DNA from: Bacillus sp. 03113
GTDB taxonomy: Bacteria > Bacillota > Bacilli > Bacillales > Cytobacillaceae
Assembly: GCF_006546985.1 (NCBI RefSeq)
Contig: NZ_VATK01000016.1
Coordinates: 45,450-109,449, forward strand
DNA: 64,000 bases
Direction of reading: 5' to 3'
The notes beneath the pieces were generated by a model, which saw only the letters and a program-made list of their open reading frames with translations, made no database searches and was not told the origin of the DNA. The number at the start of each line of letters is the position of its first letter. Positions within the stretch are counted from its first letter, which is position 1. The translations under genes and the position numbers were made by a program. Below, piece after piece: positions 43,863-54,000 of the stretch.

Positions 43863-45257
43863 TTGAGTCAAGAACTGCTTCAAAAATTAATAAACAATAC
43901 AAAAGAAATCCTTCCTCAATCATTGGAACTATTAAAAGATTATTTAACATTTCCTACAGTTTCAGCTCAAAAAAGGGCTATTCCTGAAACTGTCCAATTT
44001 TTATCACAAATAATCAAGGAGACTGGAGGGGAAGTAAAAATATTAGATGATTTAGGTGGAAATCCTGTTATATATGCTTATTTTTCAGCTGGATCAAAAG
44101 GAAATTCACAAAAAACGCTGCTGTTTTATAATCACTATGATGTACAACCACCTGAACCTTTTGAAGAATGGGAATCCGAACCTTTTCATCCAACCATTAA
44201 AGATGGAAAGTTATATGCAAGAGGAGCAGCAGATAATAAAGGTGATTTAATTGTACGGTTAACCGCTATTAAAGTGCTTCAAAATGTGATGGGCGGTCTT
44301 CCTTGTAATATAAAATTTATGATTGAAGGAGAGGAGGAAATTGGCAGTCCAAATTTAACTCCATATTTAAGTAAATATAAGGAGTTATTTTCAGCAGATG
44401 CGTGTATTTGGGAATTTGGGAATAAAGACGATCAAGAACGAGTTCAGATGGTTGCAGGAATTAAAGGTATGGCCTATATGGAGCTGACATGCGTTGGTGC
44501 AGATATCGATATGCATTCTTCTGTTGGAGCATATGTGGATAATGCTGCTTGGAGATTGGTTCATGCATTAGCGACCATGAGAAATGATCAACATGATATT
44601 TTAGTAGAAGGGTTTTTTGATGGGATAATTGATCCTACTGAAGCTGAAATAGAAGCTGTTCATATGCTTCCTTTTGATGAAGAGGCTATTCAAAGCCTAT
44701 ATGGTTTAAAAAGACCTCTTATAACCAAAGAAAAAGGGGAGGATCCTCGAGAAGCAATGGTGTTTAAACCAACGATGACCATTTGTGGCTTAGAGAGTGG
44801 TTATACTGGTGAAGGAGCGAAAACAGTGTTGCCGAAAAGGGCAAAAGCAAAGCTCGACTGCCGTCTTGTTCCAGGACAAGATCCAGAACATATTTTCAAA
44901 TGTATTCAAACTCATTTAATAAAAAATGGATTTAATGATATTGATGTTGAGTTAATAAATGGACAAAAGGCCTATCGTTCTGATTACCATCATCCTTTTA
45001 TTCACCACGTTTATCAATCAGCGAAAACAGCTTATCAAAAAGAGGTGGTTATCGCTCCAAATTCAGCTGGTACCGGACCAATGTTTGATTTTGGAGAATT
45101 GCTAGAGCTTCCTATTGTAAGTACAGGTGTTGGTTGGATAGGTTCAAAAGTACATGCACCAAATGAATCCATTAGACTGAAGGATTTCGAAGAAGGGATC
45201 TATTATATAGCATACATGTTAACCGGTTTCCCTGATTCATTAAATGATATGGACTAA
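43863..45257 (+). CDS. M20-family dipeptidase
   Basis: Zinc peptidase of the CNDP-like M20 group, about 464 residues. Visible are the metal/active-site blocks NHYDVQPPEPFEEWESEPF, YARGAADNKGDL, EGEEEIGSPNL and the C-terminal VHAPNESI, plus a dimerisation lid in the middle. TTG 43863 is chosen: AAAGGAG lies 8 bases before it, and an ATG at 43845 would place that ribosome site inside the gene. It follows the purine cluster but has its own leader; the YDVQP motif argues for dipeptidase rather than allantoate hydrolase. Confidence 0.9.
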   Translation: MSQELLQKLINNTKEILPQSLELLKDYLTFPTVSAQKRAIPETVQFLSQIIKETGGEVKILDDLGGNPVIYAYFSAGSKGNSQKTLLFYNHYDVQPPEPFEEWESEPFHPTIKDGKLYARGAADNKGDLIVRLTAIKVLQNVMGGLPCNIKFMIEGEEEIGSPNLTPYLSKYKELFSADACIWEFGNKDDQERVQMVAGIKGMAYMELTCVGADIDMHSSVGAYVDNAAWRLVHALATMRNDQHDILVEGFFDGIIDPTEAEIEAVHMLPFDEEAIQSLYGLKRPLITKEKGEDPREAMVFKPTMTICGLESGYTGEGAKTVLPKRAKAKLDCRLVPGQDPEHIFKCIQTHLIKNGFNDIDVELINGQKAYRSDYHHPFIHHVYQSAKTAYQKEVVIAPNSAGTGPMFDFGELLELPIVSTGVGWIGSKVHAPNESIRLKDFEEGIYYIAYMLTGFPDSLNDMD

Positions 45258-45331
45258 AGATTCGTAAGAATGGAAAATTAGATGAATAGTTAATGAATTT
45301 TATTGAATAAAGGTTTTTTAAAGTTATTTAT

Positions 45332-45357
45332 TCATTTCTGAAAATTTGAGTTATAAT
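45332..45357 (+). promoter_or_regulatory. ilvE promoter with CodY-like box
   Basis: TCATTTCTGAAAATT matches the CodY consensus AATTTTCWGAAAATT at 12 of 15 positions and abuts a perfect TATAAT (45352-45357), placing it over the spacer/-35 region. That fits repression by CodY when branched-chain amino acids are plentiful. Confidence 0.55.
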
Positions 45358-45388
45358 ACGTTATAGACATATTAACTTCAATGAACAG

Positions 45389-45431
45389 TTTGAAATCACT
45401 TGTGGAAGAGAGGTTGTTCTTCGATTTCAAA
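45389..45431 (+). promoter_or_regulatory. Leader hairpin upstream of ilvE
   Basis: TTTGAAATC and GATTTCAAA are perfect 9-base arms in the 170-base ilvE leader. No T-box signature and no T-run were seen, so its role is unclear. Confidence 0.45.
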
Positions 45432-45539
45432 TGATGTATTCTTTATTTTTGCATAAATCTTTTCACAAGGTGATAGATCCAAACTGCATGGATTAATATT
45501 CGTAGAAAACTGTATATACTTTAATAAGGAGACTTTTTT

Positions 45540-46610
45540 ATGGAATCAACTATTAATATTACCTTGAGTACGACAAAAAAAGAAAAACCTGCTTCAGATC
45601 AATTAGAGTTTGGGAAAATATTTACTGATCATATGTTTGTGATGGATTATCAAGAAGGAAAAGGTTGGATTAATCCGCAAATTATTCCATATCAACCAAT
45701 TTCTTTAGATCCTTCATCTGTTGTTTTTCACTATGGACAAACTGTTTTTGAAGGAATGAAAGCTTATTTAACAAAAGAAGGTAAGGTCCTCTTATTTAGA
45801 CCAGAAAGAAATTTTAGAAGATTAAACTTATCTAATGAGAGAATATGCATACCGCAAATTGATGAGGAGTTTGCATTAGAAGCGCTAAAAAAATTGGTTT
45901 CAATTGATAAAGATTGGATTCCAACTGCGCCAGGAACATCTCTATACATACGTCCTTTCGTTATTGCTACACAGCCATATCTTGGTGTTGCTGCATCTAC
46001 TAGCTATAAATTCATGATCATCTTGTCGCCTGTTGGATCATACTATAAAGAAGGTATTCGCCCAGTTAAGATTTTCGTTGAAAATGAATTCGTACGTGCG
46101 GTTAAAGGTGGTACCGGAACAGCTAAAACTGGTGGGAACTATGCTGCAAGCTTAAAGGCGCAAGAAATTTCAGGAGAAAAAGGCTATTCGCAAGTTCTTT
46201 GGTTAGATGGAGTTGAAAAAAAATACATTGAAGAAGTTGGTGCTATGAACATCTTCTTTAAAGTAAATGGAGAAGTCATTACGCCGGCATTAAACGGAAG
46301 TATTTTAGAAGGAGTAACGAGAGATTCGATTATTCAGCTTCTTAAGCATTGGGGTGTCCCTGTAAGTGAAAGAAAAATTTCTATTGATGAGATATACGAT
46401 GCTTACTCAAAAGGATTACTAGAAGAGGCATTTGGAGCAGGGACAGCTGCTGTTATTTCTCCAGTAGGTGAATTATTATGGAAAGATCAAAAAATTGTAT
46501 TAAACAACGGAGAAACAGGTGAGCTTTCTCAAAAGCTATATAATACATTAACTGGTATTCAAACTGGTTTAGAGCAAGATATACTAGGCTGGACAGTAGA
46601 AGTAAAATAA
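45540..46610 (+). CDS. ilvE: Branched-chain amino acid aminotransferase
   Basis: Class IV PLP aminotransferase interconverting Leu, Ile and Val with their 2-oxo acids. The PLP lysine is Lys196 in AKTGGNYAASL; FHYGQTVFEGMKAY and EVGAMNIFF are conserved. 356 residues is close to B. subtilis YbgE/IlvK. AAGGAG precedes the ATG at about 8 bases. Transcribed alone between a CodY-like promoter and a terminator. Confidence 0.95.
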   Translation: MESTINITLSTTKKEKPASDQLEFGKIFTDHMFVMDYQEGKGWINPQIIPYQPISLDPSSVVFHYGQTVFEGMKAYLTKEGKVLLFRPERNFRRLNLSNERICIPQIDEEFALEALKKLVSIDKDWIPTAPGTSLYIRPFVIATQPYLGVAASTSYKFMIILSPVGSYYKEGIRPVKIFVENEFVRAVKGGTGTAKTGGNYAASLKAQEISGEKGYSQVLWLDGVEKKYIEEVGAMNIFFKVNGEVITPALNGSILEGVTRDSIIQLLKHWGVPVSERKISIDEIYDAYSKGLLEEAFGAGTAAVISPVGELLWKDQKIVLNNGETGELSQKLYNTLTGIQTGLEQDILGWTVEVK

Positions 46611-46627
46611 TTTTTTATCTAATAAAA

Positions 46628-46668
46628 AGGTGTTCCAAAGAATAAAATCTTCGGAACACTTTTTTATT
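46628..46668 (+). terminator. Terminator between ilvE and the HAD gene
   Basis: AGGTGTTCC pairs with GGAACACTT (one G-U) and is followed by TTTTTATTTG. Confidence 0.85.
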
Positions 46669-46677
46669 TGTCTTTGA

Positions 46678-47496
46678 TCATACTGAGGCTGGCTCTAGTA
46701 CAAATTTTTCAACAACCTTTGCAACTCCATCATTCATGTTTGTGTCTGTGATAAAGTCGGCCTTTTCTTTAATGTCATCAGGTGCATTGCCCATTGCGAC
46801 ACCTAACCCGGCAAATTCTATCATCGCTAGATCATTGTAGCTATCTCCCATAGCGATTACTTCGTCTCTTTTGATCCCTAATCTTTGAATTAATAGATTT
46901 AAGCTAGTCCCTTTTGTTACTCCTACTTCCGTAAATTCTAGAAAGTATGGCTTTGAACGCATAACACTTAGCTCACCATCTAATTCTTGCTGCAATTTTT
47001 TTTCTACCTCAACTAAACGATCTGCTTCTTTTAGCATCAATACTTTTACAGCCGGCACATTTACAGTATCTTTAAAACTATCAACTTCTTTTATTGGCAG
47101 TCCCGTTATCTGCTGTTCAATCTGAGTAAAAGGATTGTTTTCTTCCGTAATAATTTCATCTTCAACATACGTATGAATCCATATTTGTTCTCTTTTACTA
47201 ATGTCATATAGACGATGAATCGTTTTTGGAGATAAAGTACTGCTAAAAATTTCTTCCTTTGTTTTGAAATTTATTATCTTAGCCCCATTAAAAGATAAAA
47301 TAAAGCTTCCGAAATCTTCTAAGCGAAGCTCTTTTGCTGCTTCTAGCATAGCATATGTAGGGCGTCCTGAAGCTAATACAACTTTTACTCCCATTTTTTG
47401 AGCATTCATTAAGGCTTGCTTCGTTCTTGTAGAAATCGTATGGTCATCCATTAGTAATGTGTCATCCATATCTAGCACAATCATCTTATAGGTCAT
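46678..47496 (-). CDS. Cof-type HAD phosphatase
   Basis: Haloacid-dehalogenase phosphatase, 272 residues, with the nucleophile motif DMDDTLL (about 9-15), SGRPTYAM (motif II), a C2-type cap, and GDSYNDLAMIEFAG (motif IV). Related to the B. subtilis YwpJ/YitU/YkrA group, members of which dephosphorylate flavin precursors or sugar phosphates; the exact substrate cannot be read here. GAGGAAAAAA precedes the ATG. Confidence 0.88.
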   Translation of the reverse strand: MTYKMIVLDMDDTLLMDDHTISTRTKQALMNAQKMGVKVVLASGRPTYAMLEAAKELRLEDFGSFILSFNGAKIINFKTKEEIFSSTLSPKTIHRLYDISKREQIWIHTYVEDEIITEENNPFTQIEQQITGLPIKEVDSFKDTVNVPAVKVLMLKEADRLVEVEKKLQQELDGELSVMRSKPYFLEFTEVGVTKGTSLNLLIQRLGIKRDEVIAMGDSYNDLAMIEFAGLGVAMGNAPDDIKEKADFITDTNMNDGVAKVVEKFVLEPASV

Positions 47497-47732
47497 AGAT
47501 TTTTTTCCTCTCTTTGCATCGATCTTATATCTATTTTACTATAAATCAATTTTGATAGAAATAGAGGCTTTATGCAAAAAAAGAGCCCTTCGATCGACCA
47601 GAATCGAAAAAAGAAATTGTGGATATTTTATGTCTATTAAATAAATTTATAAAAAAAAATAAAAATATTATTAAAATATAATTGAATAATCAGAAAATTT
47701 TTGATATATTGAAAAAAAGAAAGGTGTTGATT

Positions 47733-47939
47733 ATGTTGGAAAAATATTTGCTAAATTCTCCTCAGAAACAAGAAGAAAATATCATTGATTCTTTATTCGC
47801 TGAAATAGTGTTAGACGAAGCACTTAAGAATTTTCGCATTACACAAGTTTTAAAACAAATCGACCAATCTTTACAATCAAAAAACAAAGAAGAGTTCCTA
47901 TCATTAACTGAAGAATTAAATCAACTTTCAAAGTCGTAG
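47733..47939 (+). CDS. IDEAL-domain protein, 68 aa
   Basis: ATG 47733 follows AAAGGTG at 6 bases; upstream frame lacks a ribosome site. The C-terminal two thirds is an IDEAL domain (IVLDEALKNFRITQVLKQIDQSLQSKNKEEFLSLTEEL), the short helical domain seen in YpiB and YozD of B. subtilis. Likely a protein-protein adaptor; partner unknown. Confidence 0.8.
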   Translation: MLEKYLLNSPQKQEENIIDSLFAEIVLDEALKNFRITQVLKQIDQSLQSKNKEEFLSLTEELNQLSKS

Positions 47940-48016
47940 GTAGAATGTGGAATACATAATAATGCCACTATTCTAGATCAATCTTGTTTAATATTAGTTA
48001 TATAAATCGTATAAAG

Positions 48017-48088
48017 AGGCTGACTTAAAAAAGGGAAGACATCCATTTTTGGAGTTTTACCCATAAATATAGGTTAGCCTTTTATTTT
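48017..48088 (+). terminator. Long-stem terminator candidate
   Basis: AGGCTGAC pairs with GTTAGCCT (one G-U), enclosing a second GGG/CCC stem, followed by TTTATTTT. The rest of the 47940-48241 gap shows no gene. Confidence 0.5.
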
Positions 48089-48173
48089 GCCTATATATTG
48101 GGTTTTTAATAGGTATTTGTAAAGCTAGAGATACTAATCCTTTTTTTACATTCGTTCATTATTGAATAATAAG

Positions 48174-48202
48174 TTGTCATCATACGAACCATTCTCTATA
48201 AT
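48174..48202 (+). promoter_or_regulatory. Promoter of yoxD
   Basis: TTGTCA and a perfect TATAAT 17 bases apart, 39 bases before the start codon. Confidence 0.7.
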
Positions 48203-48241
48203 TTCTATTGTTACATCGATACATAGAAAGGATGATAGGAT

Positions 48242-48958
48242 ATGCAATCGTTAAAAGGGAAAACAGCTCTCATCACTGGTGCTGGAAGAGGGATCGGTCG
48301 TGCAACAGCCATTGCATTCGCCAAGGAAGGCATTAATGTAGGTCTTATCGGATTAACAGAAGCAAACTTAGAAAAGGTGGCCAATGAACTCCAAGAATAT
48401 GATGTAAAAATCTCAATCTCTAGTGCAGATGTTAAAGACTTAGCTTCAGTTGAGACTGCAATTGAAAAAATTAAAGGTGAGCTAGGGAATATTGATATCT
48501 TAATCAATAATGCAGGCATCGGGAAGTTTGGTAAATTCTTAGAATTAAGTCCTGAAGAATGGGAAAATATTATTCAAGTAAATGTAATGGGTGTGTACAA
48601 TGTTACAAGGAGCATTCTTCCTGAAATGATCGAAAGAAATGCAGGGGACATAATAAATATATCTTCGACTGCAGGACAACGTGGAGCTGCTATCACTAGT
48701 GCATACAGTGCATCAAAATTTGCTATACTAGGATTAACTGAATCCTTAATGCAAGAAGTTAGAAAACACAATATTCGCGTTAGTGCTTTAACACCAAGTA
48801 CCGTAGCAACAGATTTGGCTTTTCAAGAGAATCTTACGGATGGAAATCCGGAAAAAGTAATGCAGCCTGAAGATCTTGCAGAATTTATGGTAGCTCAGCT
48901 AAAGCTTAACCCACGAGTTTTTATCAAAACAGCTGGTTTATGGTCTACAAATCCATAG
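48242..48958 (+). CDS. yoxD: Short-chain dehydrogenase/reductase YoxD (3-ketoacyl reductase-like)
   Basis: NADP-type SDR, 238 residues, strikingly close to B. subtilis Yox[11 protein letters not shown] nucleotide-binding motif (about 13-22), NNAGI, catalytic Ser in NISSTAG, YSASK, and the C-terminal [13 protein letters not shown] shared almost word for word. Often annotated as a 3-oxoacyl-ACP reductase, but the true substrate is unknown. GGATGATAGGAT precedes the ATG. Confidence 0.93.
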   Translation: MQSLKGKTALITGAGRGIGRATAIAFAKEGINVGLIGLTEANLEKVANELQEYDVKISISSADVKDLASVETAIEKIKGELGNIDILINNAGIGKFGKFLELSPEEWENIIQVNVMGVYNVTRSILPEMIERNAGDIINISSTAGQRGAAITSAYSASKFAILGLTESLMQEVRKHNIRVSALTPSTVATDLAFQENLTDGNPEKVMQPEDLAEFMVAQLKLNPRVFIKTAGLWSTNP

Positions 48959-48973
48959 AATGATGTCATATCC

Positions 48974-49024
48974 AAAAGCTGACAGCTAAAATTTTCTTTT
49001 TAGACGTCAGCTTTTCCTTTTTTA
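48974..49024 (+). terminator. Intrinsic terminator after yoxD
   Basis: AAAAGCTGAC and GTCAGCTTTT form a 10-pair stem over a 22-base loop, followed by CCTTTTTT. Confidence 0.8.
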
Positions 49025-49028
49025 AAAA

Positions 49029-49239
49029 GGCTGTTTTCTCAAAGTTTGTTGCTTTTGACATAAAAAACATTGGGAGAAACGTTTCGGAGCAGCCTGCATA
49101 CACGTAGACTCCTGTGTGAATGCGAGAAAGGAGAGACCCCGCAGGAGCGTATGCGACGAAGAGGCTTGACGCTCGCCCGCGGAAAGCGAAGTGTATGCAG
49201 GCTGCGCGTTTAAAAGCAACAACCTATACGAAAACAGCC
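49029..49239 (-). repeat. MITE-like palindromic repeat, copy 2 (inverted)
   Basis: About 211 bases, the reverse complement of the element at 25569-25777 with scattered substitutions. Same GGCTGTTTTC ends and GCAGCCTGCATACAC inner arms. Lies between yoxD and the kinase-like gene. Confidence 0.9.
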
Positions 49240-49379
49240 TTTAATAAACATGTAAGATTAAATTTTAAATAAAATGAAGAAATTTCTTTTTCTATTTCGT
49301 ATAGTTCAATATAGAATGAATGTTACTACTGACATTGCTATCCTCTAATGATTTATAACATTCGAAGGGAGTTTCTTAC

Positions 49380-49982
49380 TTGAATAGGTATCGAGATCTT
49401 GCAGTAAGTGTTAAAATAAAATATAAAAGAAAACGAGCGATTCTAATCGATGCTTCCGATCAACTCCAATATATTGGAGAAGGAAGAAGTGCTTATGTTT
49501 TTCGAATAAAATATACTAAGAAAGCATTAAAGGTTTTTTTTCCTCCTTTCACAAGGCTTGCTAAAATAGAAGCGGGTATTTATCAAATGTTAAAGGGAAT
49601 AAATTATTTTCCAGCAGTATATGAATCCGGCGGCAATTATATAGTAATGGACGTTATTGAAGGGAAAACTTTATTTGAATGCTTATCCGAAGGAATTCCC
49701 ATTCCTGAAAATCGAATTGCTGAAATTGATAACGCTTTAAAAATGGCAAAAGATCGTGGATTAAATCCATCAGATATTCATCTTCGAAATATTTTTCTTA
49801 CTTCAAGTGGAGAGATAAAAGTAGTTGATGTTGCACGCTTTACACAAAAGAAAAAAGATACTCAATGGCAGGATTTAAAAAAAGCTTATTACAAGACTTA
49901 TGTTAAACCTTATTTTCCGAAAAAAATACCCGTCCCTGTACTCAATACAATTGCGTTTATATATAAAAGAATTAAAGCGTGA
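49380..49982 (+). CDS. Kinase-fold protein, YrzF-like
   Basis: 200-residue protein with a minimal protein-kinase/RIO-like fold: Gly-rich loop GEGRSAYVFRI, a candidate ATP lysine in KKALKVFFP, GKTLFECLSEG hinge, and a catalytic-loop-like DIHLRNIFL. The metal-binding DFG is replaced by DVARF, and the usual HRD is absent. Similar to B. subtilis YrzF, described as a putative serine/threonine kinase. TTG start 8 bases after AAGGGAG. Activity is uncertain. Confidence 0.78.
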   Translation: MNRYRDLAVSVKIKYKRKRAILIDASDQLQYIGEGRSAYVFRIKYTKKALKVFFPPFTRLAKIEAGIYQMLKGINYFPAVYESGGNYIVMDVIEGKTLFECLSEGIPIPENRIAEIDNALKMAKDRGLNPSDIHLRNIFLTSSGEIKVVDVARFTQKKKDTQWQDLKKAYYKTYVKPYFPKKIPVPVLNTIAFIYKRIKA

Positions 49983-50010
49983 CAGGCAAATTTCTATTTT
50001 TGCCTGTCAT
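49980..50010. terminator. Hairpin between convergent genes
   Basis: GACAGGCAAA pairs perfectly with TTTGCCTGTC around 8 bases; no T-run on either side, so termination strength is doubtful. Confidence 0.5.
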
Positions 50011-50021
50011 GTATCCATTTC

Positions 50022-50924
50022 CTATTGATATGCTTCTAATGTAGAAAAAAATTCTTTAACAAATTGATAGAAGAGTCTTTCAGACGGAGCAAGCTCTCTA
50101 TTTTTGGGTGTAATGATTCCTACGCTTCGCTTGATTTGCGGGTTTTCGATTGGGATTTTCACAGTAAAACGCGGGATTGTTTCATGAAAAGTGCTTTCCG
50201 GAAGTAGTGTTACCCCCATACCCGCAGATACAAGACCTTTAATCGCATCTAGATCTTCACCTTCAGATGAAACATTCGGTAAGAAGCCTTCTTGTTTACA
50301 TGCATCAATTACAATTTTTTGAAGTATATATCCCTGCGGAAATAGCACAAACGTATCATTTTGAAGATCCTTTAATCGTATAACTTTCCTTTCGGCTAGT
50401 GGGTGTTTTGATGGTAATAAAGCAGAAATATTTTCTGTAAATAATATTTGTCCATTTATATTTATATTATTTAAAGGTACAGGTCCAAGAAACGCTAGAT
50501 CAATTTCTCTATTTTCTACAGATTCGATTAAAAAATTATATGAGCCTTGCCGTAAATGAAAAGCTACATTAGGCTGCTGAGTTTTAAAAGCAGAAATAAC
50601 GGTAGGAAGTAAATGATTTGCTAAACTAGTTGGGAATCCAATTTTGATTGTTCCTCTTTCAGGATTTAAATATTCATTGACTTGCTCTTTCGCATAATCA
50701 ATTGCTTTTAAAGCTGATTTTGTGTGATTTAAAAATATTTTACCAATAGGGGTTAATTTTACATTTCTTCCTTCACGAACAAATAATTCGACGCCGAGCT
50801 CTGATTCAAGATTAGCGATTTGTCTACTAATGGCAGACTGAGCAACATGCAAATAATCTGCCGCAGCTGATACATGCTCTCTTTCAGCTACTTCAATAAA
50901 ATATCTTAACTGCCTTAATTCCAC
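50022..50924 (-). CDS. gltC: LysR-type activator of glutamate synthase, GltC
   Basis: 300-residue LysR regulator: N-terminal winged HTH (HVSAAADYLHVAQSAISRQIANLESELGVELF, about 18-48) and an effector domain. Divergent from gltAB, as in B. subtilis, where GltC activates gltAB when 2-oxoglutarate is high and is inhibited by glutamate dehydrogenase RocG. A dyad at 50944-50956 in the shared gap fits its binding site. Confidence 0.95.
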   Translation of the reverse strand: MELRQLRYFIEVAEREHVSAAADYLHVAQSAISRQIANLESELGVELFVREGRNVKLTPIGKIFLNHTKSALKAIDYAKEQVNEYLNPERGTIKIGFPTSLANHLLPTVISAFKTQQPNVAFHLRQGSYNFLIESVENREIDLAFLGPVPLNNININGQILFTENISALLPSKHPLAERKVIRLKDLQNDTFVLFPQGYILQKIVIDACKQEGFLPNVSSEGEDLDAIKGLVSAGMGVTLLPESTFHETIPRFTVKIPIENPQIKRSVGIITPKNRELAPSERLFYQFVKEFFSTLEAYQ

Positions 50925-50943
50925 AGTACATACTCCTATCTAT

Positions 50944-50956
50944 ATCAAAATGAGAT
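50944..50956 (+). promoter_or_regulatory. Candidate GltC box
   Basis: ATCAAAATGAGAT (complement ATCTCATTTTGAT) is a partial dyad centred about 63 bases before the predicted gltA start of transcription, the place expected for the GltC Box I. Confidence 0.6.
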
Positions 50957-50977
50957 TGTTTCTATCCAAATTATATA

Positions 50978-51006
50978 TTGTTAATATAAATATTTAAAGC
51001 TATAAT
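50978..51006 (+). promoter_or_regulatory. Promoter of gltAB
   Basis: TTGTTA and a perfect TATAAT with 17 bases between, 54 bases before gltA. Confidence 0.7.
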
Positions 51007-51060
51007 AAGTTCATCTGATCAAAAAATATTGTAAGAAAATCTGACAGGGGGGAATTATTA

Positions 51061-54000
51061 ATGACGTACAATCAAATCCCAAAAGCACAAGGACTTTACC
51101 GCCCTGAATTTGAACGAGATGCCTGTGGAATAGGCTTATACGCTCATATTAAAGGACATGCAACACATGAAATCGTAACAAAAGCACTTCAAATGCTATG
51201 CCATTTGGATCATAGAGGCGGGCAAGGCAGTGACCCATTTACTGGAGATGGAGCAGGTATAATGGTACAAATACCTGATGCATTTTTCCGTAAAAAATGT
51301 ACTGAAATGGACTTGCCTAATAAAGGCAGATACGGAGTTGGAATGATATTCTTCTCAAATGATGATAGCGAGAGAGAAGAAATTGAAGCATATTTTAACA
51401 AAATGATCGAACAAGAGGATCAATTATTACTTGGCTGGAGAACTGTGCCTGTAAATGTCGGAAAAATCGGAAAAATTGCACAAAAAAGCTGTCCAGTCAT
51501 TCGTCAGGTCTTTGTCGGTGCTAACCAAAACATTACAGATGATTTAGCTTTTGAACGAAAGCTATTTGTTATACGTAAATTAGTAGAAAACTGGGTTCAT
51601 GCTAAAAAAGCTCGTATGTATTTTGCAAGTCTTTCAAGCAGAACGATCGTTTATAAAGGATTATTAACTTCGGAGCAAGTGGAGTCCTTCTACGCAGACT
51701 TACAAGATCGTGATTTTGTTTCAGCTTTTGCTTTAGTGCATTCCCGCTTTAGCACGAACACGTTCCCGAGCTGGGAAAGAGCTCATCCAAATCGTTATAT
51801 TATCCATAATGGTGAAATTAACACACTTAGAGGTAACTTAAATTGGATGAAAGCGCGCGAACAACAGTTTGTGACAGAAGCATTCGGTGACGATCTACAA
51901 AAACTGTATCCTATTTTAGATGAAAACGGCAGTGATTCTTCTGTATTTGACAATGCGTTTGAATTCTTCGTTTTAGCTGGACGTAAACCAGCTCATGCTG
52001 CCATGATGCTAATCCCAGAGCCGTGGTCAGAAAATCCATATTTATCTGAAGAGAAAAGAGCTTTTTACGAGTATCATAGTAGCTTAATGGAGCCATGGGA
52101 CGGTCCAATGGCGATTTCCTTTACAAATGGAAAGCAAATTGGTGCTATTCTTGATCGTAATGGACTTCGACCAGCACGTTATTATGTAACAAAGGACGAT
52201 TATATCATCTTCTCATCTGAAGTAGGAGTAATTGATGTTGATCAAGAAAATGTCCTTTACAAAGAGCGCTTAAGTCCTGGTAAAATGCTGCTAATCGATT
52301 TAGAAGAAGGACGCATTATTTCAGATGAAGAAATAAAATCAGAAATTTCAAAAGAAAAACCTTACAAACAATGGCTTGAAGAGCAAACGGTTAAAATTAA
52401 TGTTGATGACTCCATAAAGGATGAAGAAACGATAACCGATTTATTGTCTCGCCAAAAAGCTTTTGGCTATACGTATGAAAATATACAAAAGTATTTAATT
52501 CCTGTTATTACAGAGGGGAAGGATCCTCTAGGATCAATGGGGACGGATTCACCACTTGCTGTTTTATCTGATCGCTCTCAATCTTTATTTAGCTATTTTA
52601 AACAATTGTTTGCACAAGTAACAAATCCTCCAATTGATGCACTACGTGAGCAAATTGTTACTTCAACCATATCGTGGTTAGGATCAGAAGGGAATTTACT
52701 TCAACCAAGTGAGGCCAATTGCCATCGTATCCAGCTTGAAACGCCGCTCTTATCAAATGCCGAATTAGCTCAATTAAAGGCGAATAAATTGGATAAGTTT
52801 TCAAGTGTAACGATTGATATGTTGTTTACTGGCGAACTAGAAAAAAGTTTAAGCGAGCTGTTTGCAAAGGCTGAAGAGGCGATCTTAAATGGCACTAATC
52901 TTCTCATTTTATCTGATCGTAAAATGAATGAAAAGCTTGCCCCAATTCCTGTGCTACTAGCAGCTAGTGGTTTAAATCAGTATTTAATTCGTAAAGGAAT
53001 TCGTTCAAAGGCAAGTATTATCGTTGAATCTGGTGAAGCAAGAGAAGTACATCACTTTGCAGCGTTAATTGGATATGGAGTTGATGCTATTAATCCATAC
53101 CTAGCTTTTGCTTCTTACAAGCAAGTCATTGAAGAAGGGAAATTATCCTATAGCTATGATGAGGTAGTGAATAAATACCTAAAAGCGATGACAAAAGGCG
53201 TTGTAAAAATCATGTCGAAAATGGGGATATCCACTGTTCAAAGCTACAGAGGAGCTCAAATTTTTGAAGCTGTTGGTATTAGTCAAAAAGTAATTGATCA
53301 ATATTTTACAGGAACAGCTACTCAAATTGATGGTATAGATTTAGAAATCATTGCACAAGAAGCTTTAAGCCGTCATAAAGATGGATATGCTTTCTCTATT
53401 GATCAAACCTTAGATTCAGGTAGTGAATTCCAATGGAGAAAAGATGGAGAACATCATGCCTTTAATCCAACAACTATCCATACTTTACAATGGGCTTGCC
53501 GTAAAAATGATTATCAATTATTTAAAAAATATACAGATTCTGCAAATGAAGAACGAATTAGTTTCTTAAGAAATTTATTCTCATTTAACCAATCACAAAA
53601 GTCGATTTCAATTGATGAGGTTGAATCAATTGAATCCATTATTAAACGCTTTAAAACAGGTGCTATGTCCTTTGGATCTATTAGCCAAGAAGCACATGAA
53701 GCTTTAGCGATTGCGATGAATCGTCTAGGTGGAAAAAGCAATAGTGGTGAAGGTGGAGAACATCCGAATCGCTTTGCTATAGATGAAAATGGTGATAATC
53801 GTCGAAGTGCGATTAAACAAATAGCATCAGCACGTTTTGGAGTAAAAAGCCATTATTTAGTTAATGCAGATGAGCTTCAAATTAAGATTGCGCAAGGTGC
53901 GAAACCAGGTGAAGGCGGACAGCTTCCAGGTAAAAAGGTATATCCATGGGTAGCAGAGGTTCGTGGATCTACACCAGGTGTTGGTTTAATTTCTCCACCA

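Noticed and set aside
45360..45539. T-box leader upstream of ilvE
   Set aside because: No AGGGTGG-type T-box sequence and no terminator before the start codon.
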